DNA of 64,000 nucleotides from Paenibacillus sp. 1_12. GTDB lineage: Bacteria > Bacillota > Bacilli > Paenibacillales > NBRC-103111. The notes under the pieces are model-generated. The model made no database searches and was not told where the DNA came from. It worked only from the letters and a program-made list of their open reading frames with translations. The stretch is from contig NZ_FOTE01000008.1 in NCBI RefSeq assembly GCF_900114475.1, positions 62,001-126,000 of the forward strand, read 5' to 3'. Shown piece after piece: positions 53,947-62,862 of the stretch. Numbering within the stretch: position 1 is the first letter of the stretch; each line of letters starts with the position of its first letter. A program made the position numbers and the translations under genes.

Positions 53947-54816
53947 ATGAAAACACATGATTTCAGAGGTAGGGCTCCTGTATACCAAACCGTCGTATTT
54001 ACTTTGTTGGTTCTCGTTGTATTAATAGCCGTGGTTCCATTCCTGTATGTGCTGCTGGCTTCCTTTGCAACAAAGCAGGAAATTTTAACTCGAGGCTTTT
54101 TTCTTATCCCGAAGGTTTGGACGACTAATGCCTATGCCTATTTGATGGAGAACCGCAACTTTCTCAAGTCTTTTCAAAATTCGGTCGTGATCACAGCTAC
54201 AGGTACGACAATTAGTATGGTGCTTACGACATTAATGGCTTACGGACTATCCAAAACCTGGCTGAAGGGACGCCGAATTCTCAATTTCCTGGTCCTGTTC
54301 ACGATGCTGTTCAGTGGAGGCATGATCCCACTGTATCTGCTTGTAAGAGGCTTGGGCTTGCTTGACAGCTATTGGGCGTTGTTTTTGACAGGTGCAATTG
54401 CCCCCTTTAATTTGATTGTCATCCGCAGCTCCTTCCAGAACTTTCCGATGGAAATTGAGGAATCAGCTCGGATTGACGGCTGCTCGGAATTCGGTATGCT
54501 GTGGCGAATTGTAATTCCGCTCTCGATGCCGGTGATTGCAACCTTTACATTATTTTATACGGTTGATTATTGGAATTCGTACTTTAGCGCACTTTTGTAT
54601 ATTAATCAGTCGGACAGATTGCCTATCCAAGTGTTCCTTCGACAGATGCTGATTCAACCGAGTGAAAATATGGGGGCGTCTGTGGAAGGTCTGGAATTCA
54701 GCCCGGCCGTACGTATGGCTGCGGTGGTATTCACAGCAGCGCCGCTGTTGGTGGTGTATCCGTTCCTGCAAAAGTATTTCAACAAAGGGATGCTGCTTGG
54801 TTCGGTAAAAGGCTAG
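53947..54816 (+). CDS. ABC sugar transporter permease (LplC/AraQ type)
   Basis: Second membrane permease, 289 residues, of the CUT1 AraQ/LplC type: VYQTVVFTLLVLVVLIAVVP at the start, MVLTTLMAYGLSKTWLKGRR, and the EAA loop EIEESARIDGCSEFGMLWRI. GAGGAGGGGG lies 9 bases before the ATG. The end, YPFLQKYFNKGMLLGSVKG, is a typical AraQ/LplC C-terminus. Completes the importer with the lipoprotein and first permease; regulated with high likelihood by the upstream two-component system. Confidence 0.92.
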   Translation: MKTHDFRGRAPVYQTVVFTLLVLVVLIAVVPFLYVLLASFATKQEILTRGFFLIPKVWTTNAYAYLMENRNFLKSFQNSVVITATGTTISMVLTTLMAYGLSKTWLKGRRILNFLVLFTMLFSGGMIPLYLLVRGLGLLDSYWALFLTGAIAPFNLIVIRSSFQNFPMEIEESARIDGCSEFGMLWRIVIPLSMPVIATFTLFYTVDYWNSYFSALLYINQSDRLPIQVFLRQMLIQPSENMGASVEGLEFSPAVRMAAVVFTAAPLLVVYPFLQKYFNKGMLLGSVKG

Positions 54817-54986
54817 GAAGCTGTCCGACATGCAAAACCGATGGATATGCATTCATATTTCTGGCTATTCCGGAAAAGAGATGGCATTCCATCGCTGTTG
54901 AAATTCAAGACTGAATCCTGGTCACTATCTAAAAATGCGATGAATACTAACGGAGTATTCAGAGCGCTCTATATTACTACACTCAA

Positions 54987-55155
54987 AAAGTACGGTGAAT
55001 AGGAGTGGAGCGGTCAGGGTGTTTCGGAGATAGCGAAGCGGTGCCTTTGTTCCCCGCTTTTTACAGCTAAATGTTTTATATAATCTGAAAATAGGGGAAC
55101 AACAGCAATCGGAGGAACACCTTGACCGCGCAGCGAGACTTATTCACCGTACTTT
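54987..55155. mobile_element. MITE-like long inverted-repeat element (family 2)
   Basis: A 169-bp element whose ends are exact inverted repeats for 15 bases (AAAGTACGGTGAATA / TATTCACCGTACTTT), continuing as imperfect pairs: GAGCGGTCAGGGTGTT against AACACCTTGACCGCGC. A second inner pair, TGTTCCCC and GGGGAACA, flanks a T/A-rich centre. The whole sequence can fold into one long hairpin. No ORF. It separates the ABC importer from the next operon. Alternatively a long structured leader RNA. Confidence 0.75.
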
Positions 55156-55186
55156 CAATCCATAAACTCAAAGGAGCCTAATCAAA

Positions 55187-55648
55187 ATGGAAAAAAATTT
55201 ACTGGGTACTAATGTTATTACACAAATCGGCATTCTGGTTCATGATATTGAAAAGACTTCACAGGCGTATGCCGATTTTTTTGGAGTGGAAAATCCAGGC
55301 TGGGCGATAACAGGCGCCGTAGATGTTGCAGAAACGGAATATCGGGGAGAACGCTCGGAAGCGCGAGCCAAGCTGGCATTTTTCAAAATGGGTTCGTTGC
55401 AGCTGGAGCTGATTGAACCAGATGAGCACCCAAGCACATGGCGTGAATATTTGGATGAGCATGGGGAAGGTCCGCATCATATTGCGTTCAGGATCGAGGG
55501 TATGAAGGAGATCGTCATGAAGCTGGATCGCAATCAAATGCCTTTGCTGCAAAAAGGTGAATATACAGGCGGAAGATACGCTTATATCGATACATTGGAG
55601 CCGCTCAAAATCATTGTAGAATTACTGGAAAATGATAAGAAGAGCTAA
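55187..55648 (+). CDS. VOC (glyoxalase/dioxygenase fold) protein
   Basis: Vicinal-oxygen-chelate protein of 153 residues: VITQIGILVHDIEKTSQAYA with the first metal His, QLELIEPDEHPSTWREYLDE with Glu ligand, EGPHHIAFRIEGM with His, LKIIVELLEN with the last Glu. Layout resembles methylmalonyl-CoA epimerase/glyoxalase-like members. AAAGGAGCC precedes the ATG. First of five genes in one direction (VOC-VOC-SDR-ThuA-SDR). Substrate unknown; this cassette likely degrades the sugar brought in by the preceding importer. Confidence 0.88.
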   Translation: MEKNLLGTNVITQIGILVHDIEKTSQAYADFFGVENPGWAITGAVDVAETEYRGERSEARAKLAFFKMGSLQLELIEPDEHPSTWREYLDEHGEGPHHIAFRIEGMKEIVMKLDRNQMPLLQKGEYTGGRYAYIDTLEPLKIIVELLENDKKS

Positions 55649-55677
55649 GTCGATCATCTAATCGGGAGGTTAAGGAC

Positions 55678-56190
55678 TTGGAGCATATAGAAAACAATAA
55701 TCTGATGAAAATTGGCATCATTGTAGACGACATTGAAGAAGCAGCCAAGCAGTATGCTGAGCTGTTCGGTATCGAGATGCCGAAAATTCGAATTCCCGAT
55801 CCAGATCGTGTACCCCAGCATACGGAAAGCGGGTATACGTGGTATCGAGGCAAATTCATCCGCGGTCAGGTGAAAATTGCTAATTTACAAATGGGACCCG
55901 TGACTGTGGAGCTGCTGGAAGCATACGATGAGCCGGGACCATGGAACGAGTTCAAACAGCTGCAGGGTCAAGGTGTTCATTTTATAACGTTCACCGTTCC
56001 CGGCTTTGAGCAGCATATCGATTTTGTGGAAAGTAAAGGCTACCCATTAACCCATAAAGGCGAATATGGAAGCGGCAGATACAGTTATTTTGGTACGATC
56101 GCGAAGCTCGGGGTAACCCTTGGTTTGCAGGAGCTGGGCAAGCCTCTTGATACACCGATAATGCCACAGGCAGGTGATGAAGAACAATGA
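55678..56190 (+). CDS. Second VOC protein, paralogue of the preceding one
   Basis: A 170-residue vicinal-oxygen-chelate protein: LMKIGIIVDDIEEAAKQYAE, VTVELLEAYDEPGPWNEFKQ, QGVHFITFTVPGFEQHI, ending LGVTLGLQEL. The first metal His is replaced by Asp (IIVDDIEE), and the final ligand position has Gln/Glu (LGLQEL), so its metal site may differ from the first copy. TTG at 55678 is the likely start: GGGAGGT lies 7 bases before, and no ATG fits better. It overlaps the following SDR gene by 4 bases (ATGA). Confidence 0.85.
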   Translation: MEHIENNNLMKIGIIVDDIEEAAKQYAELFGIEMPKIRIPDPDRVPQHTESGYTWYRGKFIRGQVKIANLQMGPVTVELLEAYDEPGPWNEFKQLQGQGVHFITFTVPGFEQHIDFVESKGYPLTHKGEYGSGRYSYFGTIAKLGVTLGLQELGKPLDTPIMPQAGDEEQ

Positions 56191-56885
56191 ATATTTTAAT
56201 TACAGGTGCAAACCGTGGTCTCGGCTTTCATCTAACATCGATTGCGGCGCAGCGGGGCCACACAGTTATTGCTGGTATTCGCGCTGCGAGTCCCGATGGT
56301 CAGCTGCTTGAGTTGATTCACCGTTATCCCGGTCAAATCAAGGCTGTGGAGCTGGATGTCACCCGTGAAGAGACGGTAGCCCAGTTAGCAGAGAAGCTGA
56401 AAGCAGAGGACCAGGCTATCGATGCGATCATCAACAGCGCTGCTATCCTGCTCGGCAGAGGGGGAACACTTGAAACCCTTTCGATGGACGATGTAGCGCA
56501 GAGCTTTGAAGTCAATCTGTATGGGCCGATGCGAGTGGTCAAGCACCTGCTGCCATTGATGCCGGACAGAGGCCCGCGAATCATATTGAACATATCCTCG
56601 GAAGCTGGAAGCTTGTCCAATGCTTATGGTGGTGATTATCCGTATGCACTCTCCAAAGCCGCGATCAACATGTTCTCCAAACAGCTGAAAAAGTATGTGA
56701 AAGCCAAAGATATCCGCGTATATGCGCTGCACCCAGGCTGGATCAAAACGGATATGGGCGGGGAAAAGGCCCCTGGTGATCCTTTGGAAAGCGCTGCAGG
56801 CATCCTGGATATTGTGGAAATGAAAAAGGAGATTGCTCCTGAACACTATTTTATTAATTATAAAGGCGAGCCGATGCCGGTTTAA
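56187..56885 (+). CDS. Short-chain dehydrogenase/reductase (first)
   Basis: NAD(P)-binding SDR of 232 residues: ILITGANRGLGFHLTSIAAQ (TGxxxGxG), AIINSAAILLGRGGT (NSA in place of NNAG), the catalytic Ser in LNISSEAGSLSNAYGG, and YPYALSKAAINMFSKQL (YxxxK). Overlaps the VOC gene by 4 bases, so the two are translationally coupled. A dehydrogenation or epimerisation step in the catabolic cassette is likely. Confidence 0.88.
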   Translation: MNILITGANRGLGFHLTSIAAQRGHTVIAGIRAASPDGQLLELIHRYPGQIKAVELDVTREETVAQLAEKLKAEDQAIDAIINSAAILLGRGGTLETLSMDDVAQSFEVNLYGPMRVVKHLLPLMPDRGPRIILNISSEAGSLSNAYGGDYPYALSKAAINMFSKQLKKYVKAKDIRVYALHPGWIKTDMGGEKAPGDPLESAAGILDIVEMKKEIAPEHYFINYKGEPMPV

Positions 56886-56918
56886 TATGTGACATTGGCA
56901 AGGATGGAGGAACAGTGA

Positions 56919-57575
56919 GTGAAATCCATATATGCAATCGTGGGAGATTATTACCATGCCGAGGAACCGATCAGGCAATCTCTGAACCTAGCAATGAAGC
57001 CCCTTATAGACAGCGGCTCCTATACATTGGAGTACATATCGGCTGAGGAACTGATGGAGAGGCTTGCAACGAAGCCTGCGGCAGTGATCCTCTTCAAGGA
57101 AGACCGGATTAATCCGAAGGACGAGATTATCCAGAGTTGGCTGACCGAGGACATATCGGCAGCTATTGTCCGTTATGTGGAAGAGGGGGGAGGTTTCCTA
57201 AACTGGCATTCGGGTCTGGCCTCTTACCCGCCGGATTCGGCATTTGTGAACATGCTGCGCGGCTATTTTATTTCCCATCCGCCCAAGAATCAAGTGGTTC
57301 GATATCAAGGGACACTTCCTTTAGACAACTCGAAGGAAGGCTCAAAGGAAATCACATTTGAAATAATGGATGAGCACTACTTCGTCAGTTGTGATGAAGC
57401 GAATACGAGCGTTTTTCTGAGGTCGGCATCCATCGATGGCAGCTCCATTGCGGGCTGGCAGCATCCGTTTGGTCAAGGCAAGGTATGCTGTGTAACCCCA
57501 GCGCATAACAAGGAGGGGCTGCTTCACGATAGCATGATCGAGCTGCTTCAAAGCTCGGTTCAGGCTGTACTGTGA
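56919..57575 (+). CDS. ThuA-like protein
   Basis: A 218-residue protein of the ThuA-like (class-I glutamine-amidotransferase-fold) group: YAIVGDYYHAEEPIRQSLNL at the start (dyyH in place of the usual hdyH), GGGFLNWHSGLASYPPDSAF, SHPPKNQVV, and the closing GWQHPFGQGKVCCVTPAHNK. ThuA and ThuB work in trehalose/trehalulose 3-keto sugar metabolism in rhizobia, with a Gfo/Idh or SDR partner, in line with the neighbouring dehydrogenases. GTG 56919 has GGAGG 8 bases upstream. Exact reaction not known. Confidence 0.82.
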   Translation: MKSIYAIVGDYYHAEEPIRQSLNLAMKPLIDSGSYTLEYISAEELMERLATKPAAVILFKEDRINPKDEIIQSWLTEDISAAIVRYVEEGGGFLNWHSGLASYPPDSAFVNMLRGYFISHPPKNQVVRYQGTLPLDNSKEGSKEITFEIMDEHYFVSCDEANTSVFLRSASIDGSSIAGWQHPFGQGKVCCVTPAHNKEGLLHDSMIELLQSSVQAVL

Positions 57576-57662
57576 TTGCGGAATAAACCTAAGAAACACC
57601 TCAGTGAAATTCAGTGCTTTCGGCATAATGTGCCTTTTTATGGAGCAGCGAAGGAAAGGGGT

Positions 57663-58394
57663 ATGAGGATGATTCCAGATAAAGTGGCTCTGGTAACAGG
57701 TGGGAGTCAAGGGATCGGATTGGCTATTATGCACGCTCTGCTGCGCGAAGGCGCTTTTGTAGTTGCGGTCTCGAGGGATGCTAATAACTTAAAGCAGGCT
57801 CTGAACGCTGTTGATCCTCAGTATCAAGATCATGTGACAGCTATCCAAGCGGATGTAAGGAACGAATTTGAGGTTCATCATGCCGTTCAGCAGGTGGTAT
57901 CCACTTATGGGCGAATAGATATCCTTATTAATTCGGCCGGAATCAGCATGCGTGAAAAACAAAATCTACAGGATACAGATATTACAGAATGGAACCGGAT
58001 GATCGATATTAATTTAACAGGTACTTATCTGATGTGCCGTGAAGTCTTGCCCTTTATGAAGGCGCAGGATATGGGATATGTGATTAACATTTTATCGACG
58101 GCGTCATTTCGAAGTGGTTCCGGGAACGGGCTGTATGTAGCATCCAAATATGGTGCCCGTGCTTTAACCGAAACGATCATGGAAGAAAATAGACGTACAG
58201 GAGTCAGAGTTACTTCTGTTAGCCCTGGAGCTGTGGACAGCACGATCTGGAATCATAAAATTGAGCAGATCACACAGGAAGAGCGATCAACAATGCTAAA
58301 GACCGATGATATCGCGAGCATCGTTGTGTATTTGGTCAACCTTCCACCCAGAGTTCATATTGATAATATAACGGTAACCCCTTGGTATCGTTAA
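57663..58394 (+). CDS. Short-chain dehydrogenase/reductase (second)
   Basis: NAD(P)-binding SDR of 243 residues: VALVTGGSQGIGLAIMHALL (TGGSxGIG), ILINSAGISMREKQN (NSAG), catalytic Ser in INILSTASFRSGSGNG, YVASKYGARALTETIM (YxxxK), and RVTSVSPGAVDSTIW. Classical FabG-like type. ATG 57663 has AAGGA 7 bases before it; ATG 57669 with AAAGGGG is also possible. It lies 87 bases after the ThuA-like gene and is probably the last gene of the cassette. Confidence 0.88.
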   Translation: MRMIPDKVALVTGGSQGIGLAIMHALLREGAFVVAVSRDANNLKQALNAVDPQYQDHVTAIQADVRNEFEVHHAVQQVVSTYGRIDILINSAGISMREKQNLQDTDITEWNRMIDINLTGTYLMCREVLPFMKAQDMGYVINILSTASFRSGSGNGLYVASKYGARALTETIMEENRRTGVRVTSVSPGAVDSTIWNHKIEQITQEERSTMLKTDDIASIVVYLVNLPPRVHIDNITVTPWYR

Positions 58395-58528
58395 TTAGCT
58401 TTATACAGTGGGATCACCTGACATGACACATGCAGGTGGTTTTTTTTGGAAATAAATTTTTTATAGATGTTTCTTTGTATAATTTTCCTTCTGATTGCAG
58501 AACCTTTAAATCAAAAGGAGGGAAAATT

Positions 58529-58936
58529 ATGCAGAATCGCAGGCATGCATGCGCGATCCTCGGTCTAACCGAGGATGCGATTGAGAAAGAAATTGAGGAC
58601 CGATATTTTTATCTGATGAAAAGATACAAATACCTTGATCCAGACGAGCAGCCCTCACCAGGGGAACCTATTTTCGCCAAAATTAATGAGGCCTACCGCT
58701 TTTTGATCGGTTATGCACCGCTGCAGCCGGTTGTATTTCGGGAGCTGGGATGGAAAGAAAAGGCTCAGCATATTCGGGATAATTATATGATGGAGATTAC
58801 CTATTCGATTATATTGGTAGTGTTTATTTTCGCTGTAGGTGTAGGGATTACCGAGTTATATTGGGCTTTCCAGGCGGGAGCAAAGGATGTTGGAGTGTAT
58901 ACCCCTTATCCGAGCATGCTGGAAAATAATAAATAA
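58529..58936 (+). CDS. J-domain-like small membrane protein
   Basis: A 135-residue protein. The first 75 residues have the helix pattern of a J-domain (CAILGLTEDAIEKEIEDRYF, LMKRYKYLDPDEQPSPGE, FAKINEAYRFLIGY) but the HPD tripeptide that activates DnaK is replaced by LDPDE, so it is a degenerate J-like protein. One membrane helix follows at about 92-115 (TYSIILVVFIFAVGVGITEL). ATG 58529 has AAGGAGG 9 bases upstream. Unknown function; single gene ending at a bidirectional terminator. Confidence 0.75.
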   Translation: MQNRRHACAILGLTEDAIEKEIEDRYFYLMKRYKYLDPDEQPSPGEPIFAKINEAYRFLIGYAPLQPVVFRELGWKEKAQHIRDNYMMEITYSIILVVFIFAVGVGITELYWAFQAGAKDVGVYTPYPSMLENNK

Positions 58937-58959
58937 AAACTAATCATATAATGGTCAAT

Positions 58960-58990
58960 AAAGCCGCTTCGAGATCGAGCGGCTTTTTCA
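58960..58990. terminator. Bidirectional terminator
   Basis: AAAGCCGCTtCGA pairs with TCGaGCGGCTTT around a short loop, with one mismatch; T5 follows on the plus strand, and the convergent TOMM operon lies beyond. Confidence 0.8.
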
Positions 58991-59083
58991 AATTGAACAA
59001 ATCAATCTCCTTAAGGAAAATTGCTCATAATAATTTGAATACACACAAAAGAATTCCGGTCATCGATGAGGGCATATGATGAT

Positions 59084-61027
59084 TTATGGGAAAGGATGCG
59101 GGAAGGGGTTAAGCTGCTCCAATGTAAGAGGCTGCTGCACAAATCCAAGATCGACGGGCACCTGTAGGACTCTATCCAAACCTGATAAGCGGGTAAGGTT
59201 ATTTCCAAATGTCATCGGCAGCATACCGGGAATGATCACTTTTACACCATGCAAATGGTTACGTAACGTTTCAGGAGCAGTTTGATTGACGACTATGACA
59301 TCAAGCTTCAATCTTTTGAACACCATAAGAATGTCTTTCAGATCGTCAGTCAAATCCGTATGCTGGACTTTCTTTTGCTTGAATGCTTCATCGAATGTTT
59401 GCATGGGACGTTGATCATCCAGTAAAAATCGTAGACGCTCCTCAGCCTCCGGCAGGCAGTACAGCATGGAGTGGTCCTCCATTTGGCGCACCAGAGATGA
59501 ATCTTTGAGCATTTCCATATAGCTCTCGCGATCGGCTTCCAGCTTTACGTTATGCGACTCGATCATACCAGCCATCTCATGAATGGCACTTATCGCTGCT
59601 GTTACTGGATCCAGATGTGCTCCAGCTGCACAGATGAGGTTCGCTCCCGTTGGCTTGTTGTTCTTGGCCAGTACCCACACGCTTGGAATCCCGTTTTCCA
59701 TCGTCATGTTGAACAAATGAACCTCATAGCCGGCCACTGTCCGCAAACGATCAATCATTAAGCTCAATTCTTTGCTGCAAGCGGAATAAGGATCAAGACG
59801 CGGGATCGGCAGCTGTCCGTACCAGGTTATCAGGAACGAATCGCGCTCTACGACCTCCAGAATTCCATACAAAATAGCTTCCTCCAGACTGCTGCCCAGC
59901 GCACATCCGTTGGAGGCTTCATTGACGTAGCCTTCACCAAAACTCGCACTATAATACGCCAGCAGTTCGGGAACAAGAATCGGACGCTCCTGCAAAAACG
60001 AATAGCCCCATACCCAATTGATCGGGTTATTCGGGTGAAACGGCTGGAATGGAAAATCCTCCTGCTCATACTGCTCATCCGAATATACACCTACGTCGAG
60101 TGGATGGAGTGCTTGCTCAGCCAGATTGAGATAGCTGTCATGGATCAATGTTCGCTTGCCGCGCGGTACCTGACTGCAATAACGCTCCAGTCCTTCTAAT
60201 ATTGCGGTCAGTTTACTGTTGGCATAGGAATGACTGCGCCCTGCTGTCACCTCGTCTCCTGCAAACAAAAGAAGGTTCGCATGTACACTGGAAAAAGGCG
60301 ACGCAAGATCTTGCATGGCTGCATTAAAGAGTCCAGTTCGAGAATCTAAATAGTCTTTGATTAATACATCTTTCAGGTCGCTGACGGAACGGCTGCGGTA
60401 ACTATGGGGACTGCTCTTGAGACTTGGCTGCAGGTTGATCTGGGCTTCTGTTGCCATATCATCGGGCAATCTTCCGCAAACCGGACATAACGGGTCTGGC
60501 AAAAAGGAGTGTAGAGAACTTTTCAGTGTTTTCAGGTTAACGAAATAGATCCGTCCCTCTGTGATCGCCTGTTTTCCCTGCAGCACTCTTTGTACTTCCG
60601 CTGTGAGCAGGCCAGACATCTGCAATAAGCCAGTATGCGAAATGTCAGATTCAAGTGGTTTTTCCCCGTAAACCAACCAACTCAACTGTTGCTCAGACAT
60701 CTGAAGACTGCGTCCTGCTGTCTGGTACCGCATACTCGCACATAATGAGCATCCCGGTAACCCGGGTCGTACCAGCGGTCCTACCACACCTTCATCCACT
60801 GCAACGAAGCCACTGATCCATGGGATTTCGGTTGACTGCAACACCTCCTCCATCTCATGATAAAAGGAGGAACTCGCTTTATCTCCTAGAACAACAACCA
60901 ATTTCGCTCCTGCCGGCACACCCTTCTCGAAATCGTTTTGGCGGACGATTGTATAGAAGCTGGACAATTCTCGGAATACAAGTTCGGCAAGTCGTCCCTC
61001 TCCGACAATCGCGATGACAGATTTCAT
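59084..61027 (-). CDS. YcaO-type cyclodehydratase for thiazole/oxazole-modified peptides (C/D fusion)
   Basis: A 647-residue fused enzyme that would use ATP to turn Cys/Ser/Thr of a precursor peptide to azolines. N-terminal ThiF/E1-like part (IAIVGEGRLAELVFRELSSF) with two CxxC zinc pairs (GCSLCASM near 88; LCPVCGRL near 183). The C-terminal YcaO domain has the ATP/Mg segments SKLTAILEGLERYCSQVPRG, GCALGSSLEEAILYGILEVV followed by ERDSFLITWY, and the closing Pro-rich end NPFPHPFP needed for catalysis in many TOMM YcaO proteins. Start 61027 follows GAGGAGGTG. It overlaps the upstream partner gene by 4 bases (ATGA). No precursor peptide or dehydrogenase gene was found nearby. Confidence 0.88.
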   Translation of the reverse strand: MKSVIAIVGEGRLAELVFRELSSFYTIVRQNDFEKGVPAGAKLVVVLGDKASSSFYHEMEEVLQSTEIPWISGFVAVDEGVVGPLVRPGLPGCSLCASMRYQTAGRSLQMSEQQLSWLVYGEKPLESDISHTGLLQMSGLLTAEVQRVLQGKQAITEGRIYFVNLKTLKSSLHSFLPDPLCPVCGRLPDDMATEAQINLQPSLKSSPHSYRSRSVSDLKDVLIKDYLDSRTGLFNAAMQDLASPFSSVHANLLLFAGDEVTAGRSHSYANSKLTAILEGLERYCSQVPRGKRTLIHDSYLNLAEQALHPLDVGVYSDEQYEQEDFPFQPFHPNNPINWVWGYSFLQERPILVPELLAYYSASFGEGYVNEASNGCALGSSLEEAILYGILEVVERDSFLITWYGQLPIPRLDPYSACSKELSLMIDRLRTVAGYEVHLFNMTMENGIPSVWVLAKNNKPTGANLICAAGAHLDPVTAAISAIHEMAGMIESHNVKLEADRESYMEMLKDSSLVRQMEDHSMLYCLPEAEERLRFLLDDQRPMQTFDEAFKQKKVQHTDLTDDLKDILMVFKRLKLDVIVVNQTAPETLRNHLHGVKVIIPGMLPMTFGNNLTRLSGLDRVLQVPVDLGFVQQPLTLEQLNPFPHPFP

Positions 61028-62628
61028 CGGGACACCTCCTCTTTCAGCTGCACACCCCATACCCCTGCCAGTCCTTCCTTCATAAAAGGCTCAAATGTCA
61101 GATCAAACACAAGCAATTGCTGGCTGCTCTGTTTCACCATTTGCATAGCTTCAGACAGGATTAGAGAGGAACTTTTTTTTGGAACTGAAGGAATGAACAA
61201 GTGCACAGGTTCCTTATTAGCCAGATTCACCGAAGACTCATGGCATTGCAGTGGCAGTTGGAGATGTTTATTTGTTGCGAGCATTAGAGCTAGCTGCAGC
61301 ACACTTCTTAGGGCTAAAGTCGTATTCAAGCCCACACAACCATACCAATGTTCTTCGTTCGTCCTGATCCATACAACAGGAAAACCGTACTGATCTATGC
61401 CCAGACCGATCGTTGGCGTACCCTGTAAGGTAGTTATTGCTTGTAAATAAAACTTGCAGTGTTCATCCTCAACAGTATCGAGCAGCACAAGGTTGATGAG
61501 AGGCTTCCGGATGGTCGACGATTTGGTTAATGCGTCATTCAAACACAATTGTAATCCGCGGCAAACGCCTTCTGAGATGGTTTCACCCGTTCCTATACCG
61601 ACAAACGGCTGCACAGCGCCTTCGAATTCCTGAATTCGCGACACATAGGCTTCAATCCCTGCAAGTCCCGCTTCCCGTCGTGCCTCCGCATGGGTCAGAC
61701 CTGAGCGAATCACAGCAGGCAGCAGCTTGGCTGGTCCTTCCGATAGAGGATCGGCTACCTGAACACGGCACTGCGCTAGTGGAAGCTGCAGCAGATCGCC
61801 TTCCTCCCAAATATGAAAAATCCCTGCTTGGGATGAAGTCAGCCTACTGAAGTAGGTAAACCATGCATAAGACTCTCCTTCATCTGTGTATGGTTCATCA
61901 AGTTCGTCAAGGATTTCAAGCTCATTCATATAGGCTGCTCTCTCTGGAGCAGCAGTCAGTCCGGTAACCAGTGGATGAGGCAAAAATGAATGCCAATCGC
62001 CTTCCAGAGTTTCAAGATCAAGTAGAAAAAAAGCCTGTTCCGCTGCAGCGTCAGTTACTCCCGAAACGGCTTTGAGCCATTCCAATACCATCACATTTGC
62101 CAGCATGGCTCCGGCAGAGGTGGAGAAGGCAGACGATACGCTAGGACTTTCCCCAAGTACAGTTTGGTGGATTCGTCGCCACGCAGACTCCCAGCATCCC
62201 TCAAAGTCGGGATGAATGATCGGCCCAGCCAAACCCGCTTGCTGTATGCATAGAGCCGGAAGCAGCAGCTTTTTATCCTCCCTACAAACAGCATGCAAAT
62301 TCCGCAGCTCCTCGATATGATTGTCCTGTGAGACATACAAAATCGAATGAAAGGAGCTCACTGCTTGCTGCCATCCAGTCCTTTCGTTATGCTCCAAAAA
62401 AAGTTCTTTAATTTCTGCCTTGGGATCTGATTGTCGAGCATAATCGATCAATTCCTTCAGCCGCTGGCGGTCGGTTGGCACAGATTCTGTGATTAGTATA
62501 TGGAAACTGAACCATCCTGATTCAAACAATGCCGAAACCAATGATAGCAAAAAGGGACCAGAGCCAATCGCCAACAACTTAGTTTGAAGATACGGATTTA
62601 AGGGGACAAGCGACTTGGGATTTGGCAT
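61024..62628 (-). CDS. TOMM maturation partner protein (ThiF-like, putative thiazole-containing bacteriocin maturation)
   Basis: A 534-residue protein resembling the ThiF-like partner that accompanies the fused cyclodehydratase in Bacillus heterocycloanthracin-type clusters. Opening MPNPKSLVPLNPYLQTKLLA, a Rossmann-like LLAIGSGPFLLSLVSALFES, GPIIHPDFEGCWESAWRRIH, LLDLETLEGDWHSFLPHP (parallel to FVNLKTLKSSLHSFLPDP in the partner), and a degenerate YcaO-like C-terminal half (GIGTGETISEGVCRGLQLCL). The Cys pairs of the partner are not present, so it is probably a non-catalytic, precursor-binding protein. AGGAGG precedes the ATG. First gene of the operon. Confidence 0.78.
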   Translation of the reverse strand: MPNPKSLVPLNPYLQTKLLAIGSGPFLLSLVSALFESGWFSFHILITESVPTDRQRLKELIDYARQSDPKAEIKELFLEHNERTGWQQAVSSFHSILYVSQDNHIEELRNLHAVCREDKKLLLPALCIQQAGLAGPIIHPDFEGCWESAWRRIHQTVLGESPSVSSAFSTSAGAMLANVMVLEWLKAVSGVTDAAAEQAFFLLDLETLEGDWHSFLPHPLVTGLTAAPERAAYMNELEILDELDEPYTDEGESYAWFTYFSRLTSSQAGIFHIWEEGDLLQLPLAQCRVQVADPLSEGPAKLLPAVIRSGLTHAEARREAGLAGIEAYVSRIQEFEGAVQPFVGIGTGETISEGVCRGLQLCLNDALTKSSTIRKPLINLVLLDTVEDEHCKFYLQAITTLQGTPTIGLGIDQYGFPVVWIRTNEEHWYGCVGLNTTLALRSVLQLALMLATNKHLQLPLQCHESSVNLANKEPVHLFIPSVPKKSSSLILSEAMQMVKQSSQQLLVFDLTFEPFMKEGLAGVWGVQLKEEVSR

Positions 62629-62862
62629 TTTCGCACCTCCTGACAGGAGCAGACTTACACTTTTGCCTGCATGTGTACATCTTATCGTATGTGGAATTCC
62701 TTGTCCTTCATGCCTTTTCTATTGCGTATTTAGAGCTATTCGTAGTTGCTATTGGAAAACTTTGATCAGTGTGCTTCTACTTTTCCCATGTTAAGATGAG
62801 AATCTCTTAAAAAGACAGCCAGTTTTAAAGCTGCGCATCTTGTTTTTTTGAGAGAAACTATT

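Noticed and set aside
62680-62710. Sigma-K type -10 (CATACGATA) for the TOMM operon on the minus strand
   Set aside because: The -10 fits CATAnnnTA, but no AC-type -35 is at the right distance, so sporulation control is not supported.
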